A program made the translations under genes and the position numbers. Shown here in pieces: positions 1 through 11,492 of a stretch of DNA of 64,000 bases (positions within the stretch are counted from its first letter, which is position 1; each line of letters starts with the position of its first letter). Source of the stretch: Diphasiastrum complanatum (Eukaryota > Streptophyta > Lycopodiopsida > Lycopodiales > Lycopodiaceae); the NCBI GenBank assembly GCA_029204225.1, contig CM055095.1, positions 27,210,769-27,274,768 on the forward strand. The letters run 5' to 3'. The notes beneath the pieces are model-generated. The model was not told the DNA's origin, made no database searches, and saw only the letters and a list, made by a program, of their open reading frames with translations.

Positions 1-278
1 GAACTTCCTACATATACAAACTTTCATATAACAATAATATGTTTCCACCCTAAACCATCTATTAGTCTGTAATGGTCAAGGAAATATTGTAGCATTGCTT
101 TTAAGCTACATAAGCAAAATTCTTTACGACATTGGGGAAGAAGTTAGGATTCTGTAAAAGTAAATAATATTTAGAAAAATTCTTTGTGCACAAAAAATAA
201 TTTTCTTTCCAAGAAGACATCAACGCTTTCTTTCTACAGATCTCTGAGAAGAAACAAACTTGGAAAAGTAACTGTTCC

Positions 279-1030
279 ATGGGAAAACATCTAGGCGAGG
301 GGCCCAGCCTACAAAGTTTGATGCAACGTTCCCACTTGAGAAAAGGTCATAGGCCTCGAACCATCAACGACACAGTGAACAGTAGTACATTTAGTACACC
401 TATGTATCACCAGCCAGCAGACCATGTGGAGGGAGACGCGGAAACTTTGAGAAGGAAGTGTAGGCCCTATACTTCATTTGTCGTTGATGATAATGTGAGC
501 CATAGACCGGAGTACAATTACAACAATGTGCAACGAGGACGCTGTGGTAGACCAAAGAAGATCAATTTTGATACCTACCACACTGCGACAAAAGTGCAGG
601 CGGATGGAGGAGTGGTAGCTGAGCAAGAAGTGCACAAGAGCCAATGGGCGATACGAAGAACGCCACCAAATAGCAAAGTGAAGTGCTTGGGGATGGTCCC
701 AGGGCAAGGACTATGCAGCCGTCCGATCCCAAGCTGTGCAAGGGGGGGCTCCAGCCCCATCATTTTATGGCTCTAGGAAGCATGTGAATGGAACAACCCA
801 ACAGTTCATGTGGTTATGCTCGGATGACTACACACACCTGGCTACCTAGCAAGGGAATTTTTCAAATGCCTCCTAAGGTTCCTAATATTTGGCCAGTTGC
901 TAGGGGTGCAAATCTAATTGAGGCAGATGTCGATGTGTTGACACGTGGCGGATTCATCTTGAATGTTGCACCCATGGAATCTAGAGATGCTTCAACGAGT
1001 TTGCATAGGTCCAACACTAAGCAGGGTTAG
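279..1030 (+). pseudogene. Unrecognised open frames upstream of the SWIM relic
   Basis: Two open frames (279-776 and 788-1030) lie in the same direction as the SWIM-containing frame downstream. The first has a basic GRCGRPKKI stretch that resembles an AT-hook core. I do not recognise either. They could be the N-terminal part of the same broken gene, or chance open frames. Confidence 0.25.
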
Positions 1031-1081
1031 TAATGAGCACTAGGGCCGTCAAACCCACCACCTCCCAGAGAATCAAAAAAC

Positions 1082-1480
1082 TTGCACTCCACACGACGCT
1101 TCAAAACTAGAACAATGATATCAACAAAGGCGCAAGAGTGGATTAATCGTAGTCTTTCAATGGATATCGACGTCAAGGCAGTCAAATGCATTAAGGAAGG
1201 ACATCGTACGATTTTTTCATTGGTGACTAGTAACCTGGACCATCAAGGTCAATACGATGTGAGCATTTCACAATGGCCTTCTTGCACGTGTCTTAATTTT
1301 CAAGCGCGACACGTGGAAGGACGGTCATACCTCGCATGCAAACACTTGTATTATGTGTTTCTCGTGTTGCTGGGACTGGACTAAAATTCCAATATGTTCA
1401 TTCACCAACCAACTCTAACCGAGATTGAAATATTCCAAGCACTATCCCGAGCCCAAAAAATACTTGTAGTTTGTTTGTAA
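1082..1480 (+). pseudogene. SWIM zinc-finger protein relic
   Basis: The translation shows WPSCTCLNFQ, then after a short loop LACKHLYYVFLVLLGLD. This is the C-x-C-xn-C-x-H pattern of a SWIM zinc finger, found in MULE-type transposases, FAR1-like proteins and other plant proteins. A TAA at about 1381 interrupts the frame, but sensible sequence (NMFIHQPTLTEIEIFQALSR) continues in the same frame to about 1480. No ATG is obvious (the frame opens on a TTG). I call it a decayed transposase-like or host SWIM gene; which one cannot be decided. Confidence 0.5.
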
Positions 1481-2037
1481 GTCCCACTGTGTCCTTTTGA
1501 CAACAACGCAAGAAAGCTAGTTCTACAAGACAGTCCGGAAGGCATTGTTGTTGTATCTCGAGTGACCTCATAGTATTCAATGAGTATCTCAAAAAGCATG
1601 GATAGTAGCCACTAGTGGAAAGCCAATAATAGATACTCAATCTCATGTAGAAATGACAGTAATTTTGTTTCTTTACATTATATGATCTAGTTCCTCTTGT
1701 ATTTGATGTTGGTTTACTAAGTAAGCATGTGCATGGCACAATATGTGTGAAGCAAATCTCGAATCAAATTCTGGACTATTTGAATTTTGATGTAATTTAT
1801 GCCACTTTGTGTTTGCCTTGTGGTTTGTGTATTTGAAGTAACTTTACGATTGCCCACGGATTTTCTCTTAACTCCAAGTTGAGGGGGGGCGAACATCGTG
1901 TCTTTCATCGATTGTTGTTTATGAACTTAATTATGTTGAGTATATTTGTATTTCAAAGCCAGTTGTGAAGATGTGGTCTTATTGTTGTGTCGGTTATGTG
2001 GCTTCAGTTATGTGATTAGTTAGGTTAGTTTATGTAC
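1481..2037. other. Non-coding stretch
   Basis: AT-rich sequence between the SWIM relic and the isolated LTR. No gene, repeat or regulatory feature is recognised. Confidence 0.4.
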
Positions 2038-3122
2038 TGTTGGAGAAAGAGAGGTGAAAGGATAGCTCGAAAAGAAACGAACACGAAAAGAAGCAAACTC
2101 GAAAGGAAAGTATTCGTGCACAGCGGAATGAGCTATCTTACTCTTTCCTTAAGCATGACTATGCCTATCAGACACGAACAGAACGTTAGTGATAGAAATC
2201 ACGTTCGATCCGATTACGTAGCCAAACATTAAGCAACAAGACATCAGAAAGATAATTTGTCACGAACAGCTAGACAAATTATCAGTCGCGAATTAGTCGC
2301 GAAAGGCAAGACTAAATATTAGTCGCAAACATCTAGACTAATAATAATTCGCTAATAACAGACTACCAGATTAAGCAATAAGAGAGTTAGATAGAATGTA
2401 GAAAAACATAGCAATATTGACACAAATCTAAATGCAAAACAAACAGAGTTGTAATCAAATTAAGTTTAGCAAAATATACAGGTCAATAATGTTGGTGAGC
2501 ACAAGACAATAGCAGACGAAACCGCGTGCCTCACAAAGCTAATCACACAATCTGTAAAAGTGATAAAATTACTACTGACAATACATCTGGAAGAAGAGAA
2601 TCGATGCACGAAAGCATGTACTATGTCTCTCTCTGATAAACTTTTGATGCTGTTATCACACACACATTGAATACATAGATGGTATTCAATACATATACAT
2701 AATGGATGTGTTGTCTGTGGAAGATCGTGGGTGTACAATGTGGATGTGCTGTCTGTGGGAGATCGTGGGTGGCTATTGTCGTTGTCAAATCTGTTTGCAC
2801 AGTTCATAGGGTGAGCGTGAGAAGGCCGCGACGTCAGCCTTCACTGAAACGAACGTTGGTGAAGATGCGAAAAATGCGACACTCTAACAAATGCCTTAAG
2901 ATTTGATTTACACGATGCCTTCGCTTTTCTATAAGGGGACCTATTGCATTTGTAGGGGTGTCGCCTTTTTCGCCTGTCACAAATCACGTGTAAAAACACA
3001 GTGTTGCCTATTTCGCCTACTTGTATTTATGTAAACCGTCGCGTTTTATTCGTTGTATTTATGTAGACCGTCACGTTTTATTCGCCTACTTGTATTTATG
3101 TAGACCGTCGCGTTTTATTTCA
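2038..3122 (-). repeat. Isolated Copia LTR, same family as the 58.9-kb LTR
   Basis: The sequence starting TGTTGGAGAAAGAGAGG matches the LTR of Copia-E starting at 58920 over most of its length, including AAGCATGACTATGCCTATCA, the TCGCGAA-rich segment, and GTAAAAACACAGTGTT near the far end. Orientation follows from Copia-E, where a primer site abuts this end; here no primer site is present, so it may be a solo LTR. The right boundary is uncertain, and no convincing target duplication was found. Confidence 0.7.
3010..3122. repeat. ~37-bp tandem repeat in the LTR end
   Basis: About three copies of a unit containing TTGTATTTATGTAGACCGTC followed by GCGTTTTATTCG, in tandem with minor changes. The 58.9-kb LTR lacks them, which roughly accounts for its ~100-bp shorter length. 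Confidence 0.75.
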
Positions 3123-3486
3123 CACTTTAGCTTTATAATAAGAATTGAACGATGATCTGCCACTCCGAATTGCTTCCTGAAGGTTTTTAAAAAAAATCCT
3201 CTCGGATTTTCTGATATCGTTCCTTAGCTCTAGTACTACTTTCTACGATTGGCATTCATCTTCAACAAGTAATCATCTGCATCCAACAAGCTAGCAATCC
3301 CCGACAACGACATAAAAAATAAGCATATGTCGTAGTATACTTATTATAAAAGTATGAAAATGTAGTATAAAAGATTGTCAAACCCCAAAGAAACTGCTAC
3401 TTGGTGTGACTATAGATTATTTTGTACTATTTATTGTTCTGAGTACTTAATTTGGTTGTCGACAAACATTCAGCAAGATTGGCGAC
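3123..3486. other. Non-coding stretch
   Basis: AT-rich spacer between two retroelement LTRs. A CCCCGACAACGACAT string near 3300 weakly resembles a Gypsy primer site but lacks the rest of the match. Nothing else is recognised. Confidence 0.35.
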
Positions 3487-4370
3487 TGTTGGAAAATAAA
3501 CTTCACTTTCCTTCATCCCTGGATATCGCCACGTAGGACGAATCAGATCTTGCAAAAGCAGCCGCAAGAGCAATCTGCAAGTACAACAGAATCAGACAAC
3601 CGCAACTAATCAGGTGTTAAAACGTGGCTATTAGTTTTACAAGAAAAGCTTAAAGAAAATGCAAAGATAGAATATAAGTGTGTGCAAACGTAGCGTAGAA
3701 AATCAGAGAGAGTAGGAGAGAGTGAGATAGAAGAGAAGCTAATATAGCTATAGAATAGAAAAATAGAAGCTAGCACGCTGACAAGCGACAGACTGTAAAC
3801 TCTTATTGAAAAGAGATTTATAAAGCAATAGATCTTTCTCTCAGTTCTTCTGTTGTGTATGCATGAATCATAGTATTGTATATGTGTATACTGTTGTTCT
3901 GATGAATGGATCATATTGACTTGGCAATCAAAAATTAAATGTAGATTTGTGATGTGCAAAAACTTTTCACTTTTCGGCATTTTTGCATTCTCTCTCTTCG
4001 GCATTTTCGCATATTTTCGACTACAGTTACAAAGTGCCTAAGTGCACAAAACTACACATAGCTTCGTGTATTTCGCATTTTTTTGCTTTCCGAAAAATGC
4101 GACAATTGTAGGAATGTGCTTAGATGCGTAAAATACATAGCTTCGTGTATTTTGCATTTTTTGCTTTCCAAAAAATGCGACAATTGCAGGAATGTGCTTA
4201 GTTTTGCATACTTCGTATACTAAGTTTCGCATAGTATTTCGTATACTAAACTGTATTACACTAAGTTTCGCATTTTTCGCTTTTTCGAAAAATGCGACAA
4301 TTACAGAACAATGCATACTTCCGCATCCTAAAATTTGCTAGCTGCAGTTGAGGCAGAAAAAATCAGTTCA
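3487..4370 (+). repeat. 5' LTR of Copia-1 with internal hairpin repeats
   Basis: An 884-bp LTR. Its last ~250 bp hold three approximate tandem copies (near 4061-4130, 4135-4200, 4240-4310), each with a palindrome of the type CGCATTTTT, short loop, AAAAATGCG. Such hairpins near the U5 end could act in RNA 3'-end formation or packaging; that is inference. Confidence 0.75.
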
Positions 4371-4403
4371 CTTCAGTGGTATCAGAGCATTGCAGACTAT
4401 CAA

Positions 4404-5942
4404 ATGGCAACGAACCTGCAGCAAAAAGTTGTGAGTGTATTCGATGGCAGCAACTACGTTGTCTGGAAACACAAGATGAAGATGCTACTCAGAGGAGAAG
4501 GCCTATGGAGCGTAGTGGATGGAACAGAAATCAGACCACAACAAAATCCGGCTGAATGGAGAAAAAAGAACGATAGAGAAATGGCGCTCATCACTCTGTC
4601 ACTTGCAAAAGACATCATGATGGCCATCGTGGACTATGAAACCAGCCACGAAATGTGGGAAAGGCTACAAGCCAAACATGAGCAAATGACAAGTGTAGAG
4701 ATCTTGCATCTCAACAATCAGCTTCTGAATATGAAGTGGGACGACAGTGATCTAGACAAGCATGCTAGGAAGATGAAAGCCATCTTCGATCAATTGGCAG
4801 CCGCGAATCAGACTCATGCGATTCCGTCGGAGCAGCAGTTCTTACACTTTATAAGAACTCTATCATCTCCCTACTACAGCCTGAGGTCAATACTCATGAG
4901 GACGTCTAACATGACATTCAGCGATGCTATTAAAGCTGTGAAGGATGAAGTCATCATAAGAGATCATATTGACTCTCAAGACAACGAGGACCAAGCATCC
5001 ATTGTCAGAAGAAAACAGAAAGGAAGAATGCAGAAGCCAACAAGTGATGAATGCAGCTCAAAGCCACCTCTAGTATGCAGCTACTGCAAGAAGAAGGGCC
5101 ACTTGGAGAAGAATTGTTGGGGAAATCCCAACAACATCTGCATTCATTGCAAGAAAAATGGACACTCAGCATTCGATTGCTGGTTTAATCCCAAGAACAA
5201 AAACAAAGATAAGGCACATACTACAGAATCTTTCCATCAAGAGGAAGAGCCAGAGCAAGCTATGACAACAAGGGATGTGCACAATGCACACTCAAATCTA
5301 AAGATCATCATAGACTCAGGAGCCACCTCACACATCACATGCAAAAGGAAAGTCCTAAAAGATTACAAGACCTCCAACAGAGACAAAGATGTCATCTTGG
5401 GAGACAATAGCAAGCACCATGTCATGGGGACAAGAACTCTACGTATGAAAACCACATCTAGCTATAAAGATTTGGAGGGAGTCCTGCATGTTCCCACACT
5501 GAAAAGTGATCTGTTGTCAGTAGCAAAGATCACTGATATGGGACTGAGCGTTACTTTCAATAGTAACGAATGTCACATAAATGATTGTGATACCAACCGG
5601 ATCCTAGTGACAGCTGAAAGAAAAGGCAACTTGTATCGAACAAGTGTCCAAAATCCTACTGATCATGTTCTTGTTACTTCAGATGAAGAAAACAAAAATG
5701 AACAATGGCACAAGAGGATGTGCCATTGCAGCATCAGCACACTCTACAGAATGTCAAGGAACAAAATGGCAGAAGGCATGGATGTGACTGACAGAAAGAT
5801 CAGTCTGTGTGAATCATGTTTGAAGGGCAAGCAGCATTGTGAACCATTCAAATTCAAAAGAGTACGGGCGAAGGAGGTTCTTGGGCTAATACATAGTGAT
5901 CTATGCGGGCCTATAAAGATTTCATCTATATCCAGATCGTAG
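4404..5942 (+). pseudogene. Copia-1 gag-protease-integrase start
   Basis: An ATG 16 bases after the primer site opens a 512-codon frame starting MATNLQQKVV. It has a Copia gag (FDGSNYVVWKHKMK; UBN2-type region), two CCHC zinc knuckles (CSYCKKKGHLEKNC and CIHCKKNGHSAFDC), an aspartic-protease site IIDSGATSHIT, the GAG-pre-integrase block (CESCLKGKQH) and the first integrase Asp in HSDLCGP. A TAG at 5940-5942 ends it. The same frame continues meaningfully afterwards, so the stop is a mutation, not the gene's end. Confidence 0.88.
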
Positions 5943-6365
5943 TACTTCACTACATTTATTGATGATTACACACACATGACATTTGTCTACTTCTTGAATA
6001 AAAAGTCTGATGTGTTTACAGTTTTTAAACAGTTCAAAAGTTTGGTTGAAACACAAACAGGAAGAAAAATCAAAGTTTTGAGATCTAAAAATGGTGGAGA
6101 TTACACCAGTATAGAATTCAAGAACTTCTGCCAGCATGAAGGAATTGAAAGACAGTATATTGTGCCTTACACACCACAGCACAACGGGGTAGCAGAAAGA
6201 AAGAATCGGACCCTGATGGAAGTAGCAAGATGCATGATGGCACAGACGAAGCTGTCAAAGAAATTTTGGGCAGAAGCTATACTAATAGTCGTCTATCTAC
6301 AGAATAGGAGCATGACGTTGCAGGGCATACATGCATGTGCCTCAGGAAAAGAGGTCCAAGCTTGA
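5943..6365 (+). pseudogene. Copia-1 integrase core (inactive)
   Basis: It continues in the frame of the preceding gag-pol with FIDDYTHMTFVYFL, then RSKNGGDYTS where active elements have RSDNGGEY. The second catalytic Asp is therefore replaced by Lys. The third position is kept in GVAERKNRT. The frame is lost after about 6320, and the C-terminal integrase resumes in another frame (YRLYDPET-like at about 6408, VSRDVKFDE at about 6453). Confidence 0.82.
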
Positions 6366-6753
6366 TGAAAATTAAGACCCATGATATTCGGGATATGCAA
6401 TCGATTCACTTGGTTACAGGTTGTATGATCCTGAAACCAATAAGGTGCAAGTAAGTAGAGATGTCAAGTTTGATGAGCAGACATTCCAGGAAGATGCAGA
6501 CCAGACTGGTTATTAATTCTTTGATCTGACTCCTTACATTTCTGACTGGACTGAAGAGGGAGAGCAAACTTCTATAGAGCCACGTGATCAAGAAGATCAA
6601 CAAGCGATTGAGCGACAGGAGCCGTAGTCCCCACAACAACCAATACAATCTGAACAACCGAAGAATCTAGTTGAGCCAAGACGCTCTATCAGAATTTGAC
6701 ATAAGGCTATTGAGAAAGTTGCAGCAAACAATTGTGATGAGAACCGATGTCTG

Positions 6754-7832
6754 ATGACAACAGAACCCGAAACTTACTCAGAAGCAATTGCAAGTCAGGA
6801 ATCAGAAGAATGGAGGAAGGCAATGCAGGAGGAAATCCACTCAATGCATAAAAATGAAGCGTGGACACTGGAGCAACCACCAGAAGGAAGAAAAATTGTG
6901 GACTGCCTACAAACTAAAGTTAAAACCGGATGGGAGTGTTGAACGATACAAGGCCAGATTGGTAGCCAAGAGGTATTCTCAGAAATATGGAGTAGACTAC
7001 CAAGAAACATTCTCCTCTATGGTAAAACAGTCTACCATTTGTCTCCTTTTGCTTTAGCTGTTTCAAATTCTTTATTTGTCCATTATATTGATATCAAGAC
7101 TGCATTCTTTCATGGATTTCTCGATGAAGAAATTTACATGAGATAGCCAAAAGGCTTCCACAACCAAAAATTTTCTAATCTGTGCTGTAAACTAAAGAAG
7201 TGCATTCATGGGTTAAAGCAAGCCGCAAGAGCTTGGCATAAGAGAATGTCTGACTTTTTAATTTCTATTGGTTTTAGAAGATTAGTTTCAGACAATGATG
7301 TCTTTATTAAGACTGAAGGTAACAGTTCCTTAATCTTAGCTATATTTGTTGATGACACTCTAATGTTCGGTGATGACTTAGAGATGATAAAAAAACCCAA
7401 GGATCTTATAGGACCAGAGTTCAAAATAACAGGCCTTGGTGAGGTTGAGAAATTCCTAGGAATAGAGATCTCTAGGAATAAAACAACAGGAACTATAAAA
7501 CTTTCTCAGGATAGTTAGGCCTGTAAAATCTAGCAGACTATGCAATGTTGGAGTGCAAAGAAAAGGAAACTCCTATGGCACTTGGAGTAAAACTTTCTAA
7601 AGAAGACTATCCAAGGACTGAGCAAGAAGAATTCGAAATGAATAATATACCTTTTCGAAATCTGATCGGAGCTCTAATGTACCTGACTGTATGCACTCGA
7701 CCAGATTTGGCCTTTCATGTTTATGCTTTAGCACAATTTTCTAACAATCCAAGAAAGTACCATTGGGAGCTAGCTAAGTCTAACATGTTGTTGGCGCTTC
7801 GATATGTTGTTGGTCATTCGATATGTCATTGA
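6754..7832 (+). pseudogene. Copia-1 reverse transcriptase (several frameshifts)
   Basis: RT pieces occur in order and in shifting frames: [60 protein letters not shown], the catalytic FVDDTLMFGDD (normally YVDD), GLGEVEKFLGIEI, and FRNLIGALMYL followed by CTRPDLAF. Stops and shifts lie near 6900, 7060, 7144, 7516 and 7530. Coding similarity ends at about 7832, where RNase H should begin. Confidence 0.85.
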
Positions 7833-8026
7833 ACTTCCAATGTAAATGATATTGACTTTGCTGCATCCATTAGATATTTATTCATTTGAATGGGTTGATT
7901 GTGTATTTGCATCATAATTATATCATTTCACGAAAAAATGCATTAACACTATCATACAAAGACCAAGATGCCTAAATGGAAGCTAACATCCATCCAAACA
8001 TGCCAAAATGAAAATAATGGTATTAC

Positions 8027-8044
8027 TCCCCGACAACGGTGCCA
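8027..8044 (-). other. Ty3/Gypsy tRNA-Asp-type primer site (minus)
   Basis: The reverse complement reads TGGCACCGTTGTCGGGGA, close to the 3' end complement of plant tRNA-Asp used by Athila/Tat-type Gypsy elements. It implies a minus-strand element with its 5' LTR to the right. Confidence 0.6.
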
Positions 8045-8047
8045 AAA

Positions 8048-8900
<853 letters not shown>

Positions 8901-9305
8901 AGCAATGTGTGATACAACATATAGTTTTCTGTTTCGTAGGGTTTAAAAACATGAAAACGTATTTCCAATTCTCTCCACCCTCTAACATTAGCACATGATT
9001 AGAAATTGAAAGAACCAGTTTAAACAACCTTGTGTAACATACCTGGATATGCGTAGATGGAATTTCTTGTGATGATGCCATAGTACCTCCACAGATTATG
9101 TATTTTTTATAAGCCAACATAAAACCGGTTAGAGTTTCCGAAACAAGTTTTCGTTATGTAAGTAAATATCAAAGCACTAATTGCATAATGAACTAGTATT
9201 GTTAATGACATACTGTATGTGAATCAAATGTTCGAAATAGAATCGAACTAAATGACTACTCAAATAGCCACCGATGTTTATTACATTTGCTGTGTGACAG
9301 ATACC
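8901..9305. other. Non-coding stretch
   Basis: AT-rich DNA with no recognised gene, LTR or repeat. Confidence 0.35.
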
Positions 9306-9415
9306 ACTGCAGACCTGCACGATTGATACTGGTGCAGACGTATGCGACTGATACTAGCGTAGACCTGCGCACTGTCCGCAAGCGTAGACCCGTCCGCATG
9401 TAGACCTGCATTTTA
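9306..9415. repeat. Degenerate short tandem repeat
   Basis: GCAGACCTGC, GCAGACGTATGC, GCGTAGACCTGC, GCGTAGACCCG and GTAGACCTGC recur at 18-30 bp spacing with GATTGATACT-like spacers. A locally GC-richer decayed minisatellite. Confidence 0.5.
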
Positions 9416-9419
9416 TCAG

Positions 9420-11492
9420 CATTCTGATCTACGTGACTGATGCAGGAGCAAATCTCTGTTGTTTTCCCTGCTCAACGCACCAGGGCTCTACGCAAGATGT
9501 CTGATTTGTGGGACAGATGTTGTGTTTCTCTTGTCTCACTGTTTGCACACTACACCTTTCTGAGACATTGCGGTTGTCTATGCATAATGTACTTCTGTGC
9601 ATCTGACCTCTACACGCGCTTGCATTCCATTCGGTTGCGCAGGTACTTTTACCTCATTACTGATTTACGCATGTCCTATTTACGATTTACTCATACTAAT
9701 GCTATCTACGGTTCAAGCTATTACACTCCCTAGTTGCTACATAGGTGCTCTTTTGTGAGTTGGATGGTGAAATTCAAACAATTGTTTTCAACTCATGTCA
9801 ATGTTGATGAAATCAACTTACTTGAGAAAACTAGTATGCTAAGCTAAAACAAACCGCGGCCCCCCCCCCATAGAAAAAAGCAATATACTTATAGTTAATA
9901 TCTGATTATACATATAAATCAAGTCTACAAATATAATATGACAATTTGAATTCATCATGAAATAAATATTTGTGCATGTAGGTCATTGTAAAAGTTTACA
10001 CCAACTATATATATGTGACATCATACAAATTGATAAGGTTATATCCCTAATTTTTTTTAGAGATAATGAGCTTAAGCACTCTTATCGCAAATGGTCCATA
10101 TGGTTACAAAGTCAATTTCCATAACACGCTAAAATAGACAATTAATGGGTTTAAAATTGCGCAATTAGTGGGCACCCAACTTTGCGAAGAAATTATCACA
10201 AGCATCTTATATAGATGGTAAGAGATTGATGTTACACTATAACCCATTTGACATGAGATAAAACAAAATTCATTTCAAATTTAGCCATGCAAATACTTCA
10301 TTGGCGATTCCAAGTTGCAAAACACACGTACATTTTAACAAGCCCACAATTTGATTGCTTCAAAGAAATGCAAATGCTTCTTGGTATTATCATCAACCCA
10401 TGAAATCACAAAAAATTGACTTGGGTAGGCAAAGCCCAACTCACCCCATGGGGAGATATAGAAATGCAAATTAAAATTCTTTATTAAAATATTCAAAGAA
10501 TCTAAAAATCTACTTTGCTCTAGATGAATATCAACTCTTTCATAAAGACTCTAGATGAATATCAATACTTTTGTATAGGACCTTTGCCTCCAAGAAGCAA
10601 CACTACATTCAAATCTAGCAACTTTTTTAGACCAGTAGAAAAAAATTAGAATGTGCAGCTGACATTGTAATTGCAAAAGAAACATGTCAATGAGCAAGGT
10701 CCAACTTGAAAAAAATCAACTTGCATTCAATATTTTTGTGTTCTAATTGTCAATGTGTGTTTGTGTTTCGTCACTCGTGCTCCTTAAGCCATAGGTGTAG
10801 ATAGCTTCGTTAGTTCAACCTCGCTCCCACATGCACGAGAGATCAAAAGAACTGATTTGAGGTACATCTATGAAGAACTTTCATTCTAATTTGTCTGGTC
10901 TTTGTTTCTGATTTGAAGTTTTAAAAACCAATTTAGAAGGCTGCATAGTTTATTAACATTGAACGGATTCTAACAAATATGAATCAATGTTTGCATGTTG
11001 GCAACCGTCAAGCGCTGATAGGTCGCGTAGAGACATTTTGTTTGACGGGCTAAAGCAATTTGAACTTCATTATTGATAATCAATTATCTTGAGTAATTTA
11101 ACTCATGAAGTGGCCCTAAAAAGGACAAGATATCCAATCCTGCAATTATGTGTCATGCACACAGGGTGGTTTCCCAAGCATTTTTTGGGGGAAAAACTTC
11201 CATAGCAGCAATGACATTAGAAACAGCAAAAAGAATGTAAACTTGCATATTATTCCTCAAAAAAATCTCTCCAATTCCAGTTTTATAAATAATCAAGGAA
11301 CTCAGTATGTCGAGCTCTTTTAAAGATCACCTGGCTAATAATGATTTAGAAAAAAATTAAAATCGTTACAATGTCAAAACTTGAGATAGGCCTCTCATCT
11401 TGACTCGCCAGTTTACTAGCTCTGCAATGCAAGGAAAAAATGAACTCCAAACAATTTGTTTGCCCCAAAACTTCAAAACTGAAGAAGCAAAA
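9420..11492. other. 3' flank of the carrier gene, non-coding
   Basis: AT-rich DNA. The first part, next to the TAG at 11493, should contain the carrier 3' UTR on the minus strand; I could not place a polyadenylation site with confidence. One inverted repeat core (10385-10460) is the only structure seen. Confidence 0.4.
10385..10460. repeat. Single inverted copy of the 114-bp repeat core
   Basis: The segment with TGAAATCACAAAAAATTGAC followed by TTGGGTAGGCAAAGCCCAAC matches the reverse complement of the repeat units at 26.0-26.9 kb. It lies about 1 kb beyond the 3' end of the carrier gene, so related repeats flank the gene in inverted orientation. Confidence 0.55.

Larger units (their letters stand above)
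3487..7840 (+). mobile_element. Copia-1, degenerate, no 3' LTR
   Basis: The 5' LTR is at 3487-4370 (TGTTGGAAAA...TTCA), followed by primer site TGGTATCAGAGC at 4377-4388 with a six-base gap. The order gag, protease, integrase, reverse transcriptase is Copia-type. The element stops after the end of RT near 7840: no RNase H, polypurine tract or second LTR follows. Several stops and frameshifts and a changed integrase residue show it is dead. Confidence 0.88.

Noticed and set aside
2038..3122. Target-site duplication around the isolated LTR
   Set aside because: The five bases on each side do not match for any boundary tried.
3295..3315. CCCCGACAACGACAT as a Gypsy primer site
   Set aside because: Only part of the tRNA-Asp match is present, and it is not next to an LTR-like end.
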